A program made the position numbers and the translations under genes. Shown one piece after another: positions 55,101 through 61,986 of a stretch of 61,986 nt of DNA (within the stretch, counting starts at the first letter, position 1; every line of letters begins with the position of its first letter). The notes beneath the pieces were generated by a model. It did no database searches and was not told where the DNA came from. It worked only from the letters and a program-made list of their open reading frames with translations. The DNA is from Bacillota bacterium (GTDB lineage Bacteria; Bacillota_A; Clostridia; Christensenellales; Aristaeellaceae), in NCBI GenBank assembly GCA_023421735.1, contig JAEZSP010000039.1:1-61986 (forward strand), read 5' to 3'.

Positions 55101-55130
55101 AACGGGAGGATGTGCGTCCTCCCGTTTTCG
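55101..55130 (+). terminator. Intrinsic terminator after rho
   Basis: A 10-bp perfect stem (AACGGGAGGA / TCCTCCCGTT), 6-nt loop, ending TTTTCG. It marks the right edge of the conserved chromosome. Confidence 0.88.
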
Positions 55131-55424
55131 CACATTGCGCAATCTTGTCTGATGCTTTACACGCCCGACTTGCAGCCTTTTCTCCCCCCTGTCCAATATG
55201 TATTGTAGTCCTACACTGGACGAAATTATCGGGTTGTTGAAAGGGGATTTTGGGGAAAAGCGGCACATTTCTATGCCAAAATCGCAGCAGTTACAGCTAC
55301 ATGGCTATATTTCGAGTAGCGCTGCTGCACGGTGATTGCTCAGAAAACTCTGATCAAGTAGCTATACACCGCATAGTAACGGCACATTCCTTCGTAGGAT
55401 TACAGTTGCTTCCATTTCTGGCAC

Positions 55425-55734
55425 CGTGTAATGATGCACCCAGCGGCCAAGGATTCCAGAAAATCGACTCGGATTTTTAGTCTACAGTGGGGGGTGTGCA
55501 TCATTCCGCGCTCTGGTGCTGGAATTATAGGAGCGGAAATCCGGCTTGTGAGCCGGGGCGTGTATTCCTGCAAATCCTCCCGATAGGCTACCATATCCAG
55601 GCTCGTTTTGAAGGCAAAGAGAAAGACCCGCCGTATTTGGCGAGTCTTTTTCCGGAACTAATGTCCCTTTAGATGTATAAAGGGACATTAGGTACGCGGG
55701 TGCATTGGGTGCATTGCGGGTGCATCATTACACG
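55425..55734. repeat. 17-bp inverted repeat pair, 276 bp apart
   Basis: CGTGTAATGATGCACCC at 55425-55441 recurs as its exact reverse complement at 55718-55734. The flanks do not match, so the identity is limited to 17 bp. Confidence 0.8.
55658..55691. repeat. 14-bp perfect inverted repeat (hairpin)
   Basis: CTAATGTCCCTTTA (55658-55671), GATGTA loop, TAAAGGGACATTAG (55678-55691). No T-tract follows, so it is more like a protein-binding or transposon-end site than a terminator. Confidence 0.75.
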
Positions 55735-55747
55735 AGGAAGCCGGAAT

Positions 55748-55945
55748 TCATGGCTTATTTTCCTGCTCGACTTGCTTCTCGGCTGTTTCCATATGCAATC
55801 CGTAAGTCGTCGGTGCGAGGCCCTTGTTACCACCGCGCTGAGATCCCTTGAGACCGTTTGTACCGGATTTAGCTGGTGGAACATTGAGTGGAGGTAAATG
55901 TCCATCCTTAATCGTTTGGATGTTCTTATCAAGCTCGTCTGGCAT
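55748..55945 (-). CDS. Small hydrophilic protein of the island
   Basis: 65 aa starting MPDELDKNIQTIKDGHLPPL, charged and Gly/Pro-rich, with no membrane segment or known motif. The ATG is 4 bp after the stop of the membrane protein gene, and GGAG lies about 9 nt upstream inside that gene's end, so it could be translated as the second gene of a two-gene operon. I do not recognise a family. It could be an accessory or antitoxin-like partner, or a chance frame. Confidence 0.5.
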   Translation of the reverse strand: MPDELDKNIQTIKDGHLPPLNVPPAKSGTNGLKGSQRGGNKGLAPTTYGLHMETAEKQVEQENKP

Positions 55946-55949
55946 ACGC

Positions 55950-56480
55950 TCACGCTCCTTTCATGATGATATTATATAGGATGATGTAGAATACAAATGC
56001 AACAGCGGAGATTGTAGCCCACAGCCATCCCCTTGAGTACAATTTCATTCTCAAATCGTTTCGATCCTTATTAGTTGCATTTGCCTCGATAAAGTACCGT
56101 ATCACTTCAATTTTGATCACATTTGGCTCTTCTTTGAGCAAAGCTTCATTATAAAAGTGCATTGAGTTAATCGCTTGGTAATTGCGTGGGTATATTGCAC
56201 GCACCATCCACGCGGTAGCCAGCCCCGAAAAAATGACCGAGATTGAATATAGAAGAAAAAGGCTGCCACCTTGTAGAAATTCTCCGAAATTAGACGTAGG
56301 GAGACCGGATATTTTGAAAAACGCGCATTGCCCAGCAACTGCGAGGAAAAATGCCGCGATAATAGGCAATGCAATATTGACTTTCGAATCAATCAGTGCC
56401 GATCTGTCTTGTTCATGAGAATATTCAGCTTTTGCTGTATCGAATAGTACGCCTACTGATTCTTCCTTGAAATTTTCCAC
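55950..56480 (-). CDS. Small membrane protein of the defence island
   Basis: 176 aa from a GTG with GGAG 8 nt upstream and a strong promoter. Residues 10-33 are charged and helical. Membrane helices lie at about 35-55 (NIALPIIAAFFLAVAGQCAF), 70-93 (SLFLLYSISVIFSGLATAWM) and 150-172 (WLWATISAVAFVFYIILYNI), with a soluble helical stretch between the second and third (Lys/Glu/Asn-rich). Organisation and size resemble small transmembrane effectors of nucleotide-signalling defences (PycTM or SLATT-type), but I cannot make a firm match. Its A+T-rich composition matches the divergent caspase-TIR operon and not the chromosome. Confidence 0.75.
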   Translation of the reverse strand: MENFKEESVGVLFDTAKAEYSHEQDRSALIDSKVNIALPIIAAFFLAVAGQCAFFKISGLPTSNFGEFLQGGSLFLLYSISVIFSGLATAWMVRAIYPRNYQAINSMHFYNEALLKEEPNVIKIEVIRYFIEANATNKDRNDLRMKLYSRGWLWATISAVAFVFYIILYNIIMKGA

Positions 56481-56501
56481 AACACCATCTCCATTATAAG
56501 A

Positions 56502-56530
56502 AGTATATGGTAAATGTGTTGCCGTGTCAA
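56502..56530 (-). promoter_or_regulatory. Promoter of the island membrane protein gene
   Basis: Minus strand: TTGACA (56530-56525), 17-nt spacer, TATACT (56507-56502), 22 bp before the GTG start. Confidence 0.82.
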
Positions 56531-56857
56531 GGTTGACTCATATGTGCGCGTAAACGCGAAAACCGCAGGCCCGAAACCAAGCCTGCGCATATATACGCGT
56601 CGAAGCCCTCGTCATACTGGAAGCAAACCCGTCTAAAAGGTGTGCCTCCGGTAACCATCACACCCAGAACCCTCTTTTCTCCAGAAGATGCACGATCCCT
56701 GCGCTGTGATATCCAGCGTCAAATCCCATCTATCGTGGAAGATGCCAAGCCGCCGTTTAATCTCATCAAGGACCTCCGAAACCGGGGTAACGTCGTTGTT
56801 GTTAGCCGGGGTAACACGGAAAGTTCATAAATAATTTGTAAAACGCGTAGCGTGGTA
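56531..56857. other. Intergenic stretch between the divergent island promoters
   Basis: It contains a hairpin CGCAGGC/GCCTGCG (about 56563-56586), which on the minus strand is followed by GGTTTTC, and a 62-codon frame from a GTG at 56642 to 56830. That frame reads VTITPRTLFSPEDARSLRCD and ends NVVVVSRGNTESS. It has no clear ribosome site and its G+C-rich composition differs from the flanking genes, so it is more likely a gene remnant than an active gene. Confidence 0.45.
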
Positions 56858-56886
56858 TTGTAAATTTATCCCACTGGTACTATAAT
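56858..56886 (+). promoter_or_regulatory. Promoter of the caspase-TIR operon
   Basis: TTGTAA (56858-56863), 17-nt spacer, TATAAT (56881-56886). It leaves a leader of about 100 nt before the first ATG. Confidence 0.8.
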
Positions 56887-56996
56887 ACATATAGTAACGG
56901 AATAAGACAAAATACCGCCTTAGATTTTGTTTTTCTCTTTATTTTGGCCGAGTACGCGATGGTAAATTTGGTTTCTAGTGCAATCAGGAGGCAAAT

Positions 56997-57965
56997 ATGC
57001 GAAAGGCGCTATGTGTCGGAATTGATAGTTACAAATCCGTGGGGGATCTGCACGGATGTGTTAATGATGCAAATTCAGTTAAATCGGCCTTGGAACGCAA
57101 TGGGGACGGCACATTGAATTTTGATGTAAAACTCATGAGTGCTACTAGTGAAGCATCATATATTACTAGGACTGAGCTAAAAGATGCCATTGAAGAACTA
57201 TTTAAAAGCGAGTCGGAAATTGCAGTTTTTTATTATGCTGGACATGGATCGATTGATGCATTGGGCGGCTATCTGTGCACGAGCGAAATAAGTCGTCCTG
57301 ATGACGGACTTTCGCTTAATGATGTTATGGGCCTTGTATCAAATTCAAAAGCTCAGAATAAAGTAATTATTCTTGATAGCTGCTGTAGTGGTGCAATTGC
57401 CAATTCAACTGAGATGCCGAATTATTCAATACTACGTAGTGGAACAACGGTGCTTGCTGCTTGTGGAGAGACAGAATATGCCACAGAGGAAAACGGGCAC
57501 GGAGTATACACATCATTGCTAGTAGAGGCATTATATGGTGGCGCTATGAACTTGCTTGGAGAGGTATCTCCAGGGAGCATTTACTCTTATATTGATCGAT
57601 CTCTTGGCGCATGGGAACAACGACCGGAATTTAAAGCAAACATAAAAACTTTTGTGTCATTAAGAAAAAATGCACCACCAATCCAGATATCAGAGTTGCG
57701 TAGAATAACGGAATTTTTTTCTTCCCCATATGACGAGTATAAGCTTGATCCAACATATGAGCACGATAAACATGAGGCCGACGTTAAGGATATTAATAAA
57801 GAACACGAAGCTATTTTTGCTATTTTACAAAGATATGTTAAGCTGAATTTAGTAGTTCCGGTCGATGCTGAACATATGTATTATGCGGCAATTAATCGTA
57901 AATCCTGTAAGTTGACCGCACAGGGACAACACTATTGGAGTCTTGTGAAGAAAAATACAATATAA
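56997..57965 (+). CDS. Caspase-like (C14) protease, probable effector of a TIR-linked defence
   Basis: 322 aa; AGGAGG lies 5 nt before the ATG. Residues 1-220 are a caspase/metacaspase fold: KALCVGIDSYKSVGDLHGCV, VFYYAGHGS with the catalytic His83, and VIILDSCCSG with catalytic Cys129. Residues about 225-322 form a separate helical C-terminal domain (EHEAIFAILQRYVKLNLVVP, then SCKLTAQGQHYW) that resembles a winged helix and may sense a signal. No signal peptide. In type IV Thoeris, a TIR-made cyclic ADP-ribose isomer activates a caspase-like protease that degrades cell proteins; here a TIR gene follows 14 bp downstream. A+T-rich codons indicate transfer. Confidence 0.9.
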   Translation: MRKALCVGIDSYKSVGDLHGCVNDANSVKSALERNGDGTLNFDVKLMSATSEASYITRTELKDAIEELFKSESEIAVFYYAGHGSIDALGGYLCTSEISRPDDGLSLNDVMGLVSNSKAQNKVIILDSCCSGAIANSTEMPNYSILRSGTTVLAACGETEYATEENGHGVYTSLLVEALYGGAMNLLGEVSPGSIYSYIDRSLGAWEQRPEFKANIKTFVSLRKNAPPIQISELRRITEFFSSPYDEYKLDPTYEHDKHEADVKDINKEHEAIFAILQRYVKLNLVVPVDAEHMYYAAINRKSCKLTAQGQHYWSLVKKNTI

Positions 57966-57979
57966 GAGGTAATTAAGCA

Positions 57980-58450
57980 ATGAAGGTTTTCATTTCTCAT
58001 AAAAATGAGGATTCAACTCAAGCGGTAGCATTACGAGACGCATTTGCGAAGAACGGCGTTACATCATATCTTGATGTTCTTGATAGCAGCATTACTAGTG
58101 GTGGAAAAGCTCTTACCGATCACATTAAGGAGAATCTAAATACTTGTACCGATATAATTGTGTTAATGACGGACAGTACTAAATATTCTTGGTGGGTTCC
58201 TTTTGAAATAGGAATGTCGGCGCAAGTAGATATGCCCACCGCCAGTTTTCTTAGATCTGATGTTATTTTGCCAAGCTACCTTAGTTATTGGCCTCGATTA
58301 AAAACAACTGCTGATGTCGATAAATATGTATCGGTCCGAAAACAAATCGAGCAACAGATGCAACAACAATATGGGCGATACGAACTCAATGAACGACGCG
58401 AAACAGAAACTAGAGAGTTCTATGCGGCACTGAAGAAAGAACTGAGGTAA
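57980..58450 (+). CDS. TIR-domain protein, probable NAD-consuming signal synthase
   Basis: 156 aa, a single TIR domain with a short charged C-terminus. KVFISHKNEDSTQAVALRDA is the first strand and helix, TDIIVLMTDSTKYSWWVPFEIGMS contains the conserved glutamate (Glu76) used by TIR NADases, and YLSYWPRL follows. The C-terminal helix (about 115-156) is Gln/Glu/Arg-rich. GAGGT lies upstream. Position directly after the caspase-like gene points to production of an NAD-derived messenger on phage infection. The enzymatic role is inferred from the intact glutamate. Confidence 0.9.
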   Translation: MKVFISHKNEDSTQAVALRDAFAKNGVTSYLDVLDSSITSGGKALTDHIKENLNTCTDIIVLMTDSTKYSWWVPFEIGMSAQVDMPTASFLRSDVILPSYLSYWPRLKTTADVDKYVSVRKQIEQQMQQQYGRYELNERRETETREFYAALKKELR

Positions 58451-58513
58451 ATTGATAAGTTCGTCGGCGGTGTTATTTTTTAAATAGTATATAGTTGTTG
58501 GGAGGATACAGTA

Positions 58514-58894
58514 ATGATTAATGTTTTCATACCGCATCGTTGGAATAATAGCGATTATCTGGAAATAAGTGCGCTTCTAGACCGCACGAAGTTTAGCGTA
58601 AGAGACTATTCGGTGCCAAGTAGCTCCCCGTTTGATATCATTGATCGAAGGTATAATGTTGACCCGCAAATACAAAAACAAATCAAATATGCAAGCGTAG
58701 TAATATGTTCAAACCGACCAGCAAATAATTTTGGGATGGCCATGGATGAAATCAAATATGCAATTAGCATAGGAAAACCTGTGGTAGCGGTCAGAATAAC
58801 TGAAAGCACTAGCTCGGATATTACTGCGTTAGGCATAACAGTTATTGCAAAGAGAAAAGATTCTTTGGAAGCATGGATTTATCAAAACGCATAG
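58514..58894 (+). CDS. ThsB-like TIR protein (DUF1863 type)
   Basis: 126 aa, preceded by GGGAGG. INVFIPHRWNNSDYLEISAL, then LLDRTKFSVRDYSVPSSSP, IQKQIKYASVVICSNRPANN and MAMDEIKYAISIGKPVVAVR: the layout of ThsB/DUF1863 TIR-like domains of Thoeris systems, with a glutamate at 79 in the catalytic position. It differs clearly from the preceding TIR protein, so it is not a recent duplicate. It may be a second synthase, a regulator or a phage sensor. Third gene of the operon, 63 bp after the first TIR gene. Confidence 0.85.
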   Translation: MINVFIPHRWNNSDYLEISALLDRTKFSVRDYSVPSSSPFDIIDRRYNVDPQIQKQIKYASVVICSNRPANNFGMAMDEIKYAISIGKPVVAVRITESTSSDITALGITVIAKRKDSLEAWIYQNA

Positions 58895-58948
58895 TTTGAG
58901 GCAAGCCATGTTTACGCCTACAAAAGATGAGTCTATGTGATGAGGCCA

Positions 58949-58989
58949 AAGGCCCGAAGCTGAGCTTGGGGTCTGTCCCGCCGGGCCTT
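58949..58989. terminator. Hairpin between the TIR operon and the recombinase genes
   Basis: AAGGCCCG (58949-58956) and CGGGCCTT (58982-58989) with a 25-nt loop that can pair further (GGG/CCC). It lies between convergent transcripts and overlaps the recombinase stop. No strong T-tract. Confidence 0.4.
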
Positions 58990-60565
58990 ACCCCTCTACC
59001 ACCGCCCCGTCCTTGAAAATGAAGCGCATGGTTCCGTCTTTCAATATCCGTACCTGCTCAACCGTGCCACACCAAAGCGCTTCATTGAATGCCCTTATAG
59101 CCCCTTGCTTGCGCAGCATATCGAGATACTCCTTGAGCTTTCCGCGCTTGGCGGTCAGGGCTTCCCGGTGCGCCTCCGCCTCGACGATACGCCGCTGGGC
59201 TTCATTGAACCGTGCTTCATACTCGTCGTATTGCCGCTGATACTCGGCCTGATCGATTGCCACTTGCGCATTGGCGCTGATGTGGCGCTGCATAAGCTCC
59301 GTGATAATCTCCAAATCCGTGTGCAACTCGGCCAGCCGCTCCGACAACCCGGAGGTATTGCAGCGTTCCCGCAGGGTTTCTTCGCAGATTTGGATGATCT
59401 CGTCCTTGCGGTCGATAACCTGATTGAAGGCCCGCACAAAGGCGTCCTGTATGGTTTCATTGCGCAGGGCAGGCGTGGCGCAGGCAGCGCGTCGCTTATG
59501 CTTGGCGTTGCATTTCCACACGGTATGCGAATGCCACACCTTGCTGCCGTACAGCTCGCCACACTCGTCGCAGTAAATCCGGCCAGAGAAGAAATGCGGC
59601 GTGTAGTTCCTGCGGCCCTGCTGCTTTCGGCGCTTCAATTCGACCTGAACCGCGTCGAATATCTCCGGTTCTATGATGGCCGGATGGCTGCCCTCCACAT
59701 AGTATTGCGGTACTTCGCCCTCGTTTGCCTTCATCTTCTTGGTCAGGAAGTCTGTGCAAAAGGTCTTTTGCAGGAGGGCATCGCCCTTGTACTTCTCGTT
59801 GGTGAGGATGCTCTGAACGGTATTGGGCCGCCAGTTGAGTTTGCCGCCCGGCGTCGGGATGCCGCTCTCCGTCAGGTGGCGCGCGATGTAAGCGGGCGAC
59901 TTGCCTTCGAGGAACATGCGGTATATGCCCTGTACGATTTCCGCTTCCTCGGGCACGATCTCCGGCAGGCCATCCGCGCCTTTGCGGTATCCGAGGAATT
60001 GCTTATAGGGCAGGTTCACCTTGCCGTCTGCCATCTTTTTGCGCTTGCCCCAGGTCACGTTCTCGGAGATGGAGCGGCTTTCTTCCTGCGCCAGACTGCT
60101 CATGATGGTTATGAGCAATTCGCCCTTGGAGTCAAGGGTGTAGATGTTCTCTTTTTCAAAATAGACCTCAACGCCCCTTTCCTTGAGCATCCGAACCGTG
60201 GTCAGGCTGTCCACCGTATTGCGAGCGAAGCGGGAAACGGATTTCGTGATGATAAGGTCGATCTTCCCGTCCAGCGCATCCTGAACCATATCATTGAAGC
60301 CGTCGCGCTTCTTGGTATTTGTCGCGGAAATGCCCTCGTCGGTGTACACCTTCACGAATTTCCACTCGGTCTTGGATTGAATGTACTGCGTGTAGTAGTC
60401 CACCTGCGCTTCGTAGCTGGTGAGTTGTTCCTCCTGATTGGTGGATACGCGGGCATAGGCCGCCACGCGACGCTTTCGGGTGTTCGCTATTGGCATAGCC
60501 GTAAAGCGGTTCAGGGTGGCGGGCGTCATCGTCACCCTAGGCGCGTATGCTCTCGCTTCGCTCAT
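58988..60565 (-). CDS. Large serine recombinase
   Basis: 525 aa. Resolvase domain with catalytic Ser41 in AAYARVSTNQEEQ, IDLIITKSVSRFARNTVDSL and LAQEESRSISENV. A recombinase domain (about 190-290), a zinc-ribbon (CDECGELYGSK...WKC) and a coiled coil (about 400-480) follow, as in TnpX/TndX-type site-specific integrases. Its ATG overlaps the stop of the upstream recombinase gene (ATGA). It probably integrates or excises the element that carries the defence genes. Confidence 0.95.
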   Translation of the reverse strand: MSEARAYAPRVTMTPATLNRFTAMPIANTRKRRVAAYARVSTNQEEQLTSYEAQVDYYTQYIQSKTEWKFVKVYTDEGISATNTKKRDGFNDMVQDALDGKIDLIITKSVSRFARNTVDSLTTVRMLKERGVEVYFEKENIYTLDSKGELLITIMSSLAQEESRSISENVTWGKRKKMADGKVNLPYKQFLGYRKGADGLPEIVPEEAEIVQGIYRMFLEGKSPAYIARHLTESGIPTPGGKLNWRPNTVQSILTNEKYKGDALLQKTFCTDFLTKKMKANEGEVPQYYVEGSHPAIIEPEIFDAVQVELKRRKQQGRRNYTPHFFSGRIYCDECGELYGSKVWHSHTVWKCNAKHKRRAACATPALRNETIQDAFVRAFNQVIDRKDEIIQICEETLRERCNTSGLSERLAELHTDLEIITELMQRHISANAQVAIDQAEYQRQYDEYEARFNEAQRRIVEAEAHREALTAKRGKLKEYLDMLRKQGAIRAFNEALWCGTVEQVRILKDGTMRFIFKDGAVVEG

Positions 60566-61863
60566 TTCTCGTATCTCCTTCTCGCGTGCTCTGCCGCCTG
60601 TTGGCGCATGGAATCGTCCCAGCTTTCACGCCGGGACTTGTCCTGCCAAACGCGGGTTTCTTCGATTCCATTCTCAAACACATAGACCAGATGATTGAAG
60701 GCCGGAACGCGGATTTCCCGAATGCGTTCTTTGAATACGGCCTCGTCAAATTCACGCAGGCCGAGTACAGAAGCGGTAACGTCCATCAGCGTATCTTCTG
60801 GAATCTGCTTGGCGTGGCAATACTTCTTGCCCATCATGAGAAAGGTCGTGCAATTCCAGGCAACCTTGCCGTGCGTGCTTTTCCGCTTATAATGCTTGCC
60901 GCAGCAGCTGCAGGTGATCGTGCCGGTGAATACGCCGCCCTGTGGTGCCTTGCATTCGATCCCGTTGAGCATCCGGTTCCGCTCCATGAGTTCACGGGCC
61001 TGTCGGGAGGTTTCCAGTGAGATGATTGCCGGGTGAGTACCCTCTGAGAAATACGTAGGGAGTTGACCCATGTTCCGTTGAGCCTTCTTGCTCAGGTGAT
61101 CGACTACGAACTGCTTTTGAAGCAGCGCGTTCCCTGCGTACTTTTCGTTCCGAAGAAGCTGAATTACACGCTTGGGCGTCCAGGTACCCCCACGATAACA
61201 CGGAATCCTTCTCTCGCGCAGGGAAGCCGCGATGTCGGCGGTGGCCATGCCGTGCAGGTAGGAATCAAAGACCTCCCGCACAATATCGGCCTCTTGGGGA
61301 TGAATTACGATCTCGCCTTTACGGATGCGGTATCCGTAGAGAAAGCGCCATGTTACCGGCTTTCCAGCCTCATAGCTCTTGCGGATGCGCCACTTGCAGT
61401 TTTCGGATACCGAGCGGCTTTCTTCCTGCGCATAGGAAGCGAGGATGGTAAGCATCAGCTCGCCATCCCCGCTCATCGAGTGAATGTTCTGTTCTTCGAA
61501 GTAGACGTCCACACCCAGCGCCTTCAGCTCACGCACCGTTTCCAGCAACGTCACCGTATTGCGGGCAAAGCGGCTGATGCTCTTGGTGATCACCATGTCG
61601 ATCTTCCCGGCCCGGCAGTCGGCCAGTAGCCGCTGAAATTCCGGGCGCTCGGCCTTTGTGCCGGTGAGCGCTTTGTCCGCATATACACCGGCGTACCGCC
61701 AGCCGAGGTTCTTTTGAATGCGGTCGCTGTAATAGCTTACCTGCGCGGACAGCGAGTGCAGCATGGAATCCTTCTCTAGTGATACCCGCGCATAGGCCGC
61801 GACATTTAGATGGCGCGGCGGCTGTGGCAGCGCCGGGTTCAGTTTTCGTATGATTCGGACCAA
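60562..61863 (-). CDS. Second large serine recombinase
   Basis: 433 aa from a TTG at 61863, 8 nt after AAAGGAGG. Catalytic Ser28 in AAYARVSLEKDS, then IDMVITKSISRFARNTVTLL and AQEESRSVSENCKW; a zinc ribbon (CSCCGKHY) near 320. The C-terminus is shorter than in the partner and lacks most of the coiled coil. Paired recombinase genes with ATGA overlap are common in clostridial elements, where both can be needed. The two are clearly divergent in sequence. The 120 bp to the window edge shows no further gene. Confidence 0.95.
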   Translation of the reverse strand: MVRIIRKLNPALPQPPRHLNVAAYARVSLEKDSMLHSLSAQVSYYSDRIQKNLGWRYAGVYADKALTGTKAERPEFQRLLADCRAGKIDMVITKSISRFARNTVTLLETVRELKALGVDVYFEEQNIHSMSGDGELMLTILASYAQEESRSVSENCKWRIRKSYEAGKPVTWRFLYGYRIRKGEIVIHPQEADIVREVFDSYLHGMATADIAASLRERRIPCYRGGTWTPKRVIQLLRNEKYAGNALLQKQFVVDHLSKKAQRNMGQLPTYFSEGTHPAIISLETSRQARELMERNRMLNGIECKAPQGGVFTGTITCSCCGKHYKRKSTHGKVAWNCTTFLMMGKKYCHAKQIPEDTLMDVTASVLGLREFDEAVFKERIREIRVPAFNHLVYVFENGIEETRVWQDKSRRESWDDSMRQQAAEHARRRYEK

Positions 61864-61986
61864 TATCAACCCCTCCTTTCGTCTGTCTGTCTTATAGGAA
61901 GGGTCGCGGAAAGACAAGGCTTTTCGTAGCGAAAGAGAGGCCGAAACTTTTCGGCAAACTTTGTCTCAAGTGCCGAGAAATCCGCC

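Larger units (their letters stand above)
55131..55747. other. Non-coding stretch at the edge of the island, rich in short repeats
   Basis: No gene with a ribosome site was found. It holds a 17-bp inverted repeat (55425-55441 and 55718-55734), a partial third copy near 55494-55507, a terminator-like hairpin around 55622-55651 (AAAGAC...GTCTTTTT), a CCGGCT-TGTG-AGCCGG stem near 55541-55557, a 14-bp perfect hairpin at 55658-55691 and tandem GGGTGCAT units at 55699-55726. The mixture looks like worn ends of mobile elements. Confidence 0.5.

Noticed and set aside
56566..58957. AGGCCCGAA on both sides of the TIR operon as possible attachment cores
   Set aside because: Only nine bases match and both copies sit inside hairpins; too short to claim.

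Overview
The window reads as chromosome of a G+C-rich anaerobic member of the Bacillota, class Clostridia. The evidence is an Rnf ferredoxin:NAD oxidoreductase operon, an HrcA/CIRCE-controlled grpE-dnaK-dnaJ operon, an ylxM-ffh-rpsP-khpA-rimM-trmD cluster, a preQ1 riboswitch beside queT, a Firmicutes-type LexA box and frequent GTG/TTG starts. Genes for uronate and arabinofuranoside breakdown suggest a plant-fibre-fed gut relative, perhaps near Christensenellales; that placement is a guess.

Layout. 1-506: downstream end of a CRISPR array (8 repeats, no cas genes here). 518-4696 (minus): tlyA, a J-domain protein, a DUF5685-like protein and an extra Hsp70. 4852-7195: an ECF-like sigma factor with a very long C-terminal extension, then a non-coding stretch with its own promoter and terminator (candidate long RNA). 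7196-11608: LRR fragment, acetyltransferase, riboflavin kinase, preQ1 riboswitch and queT, PHP protein, CrtO-like protein, TIM-barrel isomerase. 11741-16175: SRP/ribosome maturation operon. 16339-18898: uronate operon. 18992-24130: rnfCDGEAB. 24208-28275: GH172 and GH127 with a divergent RpiR regulator. 28280-34422: flavoprotein, esterase lipoprotein, flavodoxin, Fpg-type glycosylase, Nramp transporter, truncated Crp regulator. 34476-37134: permease/ferredoxin remnant and an SOS-box-linked DNA repair pair. 37243-46141: Nudix, alanine symporter, kinase, truB and the heat-shock operon. 46142-55130: translation and RNA genes (rpmE, prmC, prfA, prmA, rsmE, mtaB, hinT-like, rpsU, a methyltransferase, rho).

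After the rho terminator (about 55130) the sequence changes character. An A+T-rich island carries a small membrane protein read to the left and, divergently, an operon of a caspase-like protease, a TIR protein and a second ThsB-like TIR protein. Two overlapping large serine recombinases follow. TIR plus caspase-like protease is the composition of type IV Thoeris anti-phage defence; the second TIR and the divergent membrane protein are not part of the minimal system and make this locus the best candidate for something new.

Other points to check: the candidate long RNA downstream of the sigma factor; a junction near 34525-34540 where two divergent genes have both lost their 5' ends; a perfect LexA-type box in front of the radical-SAM repair operon; a probable CTG start for rsmE; and a Rho protein with a roughly 200-residue low-complexity insert.
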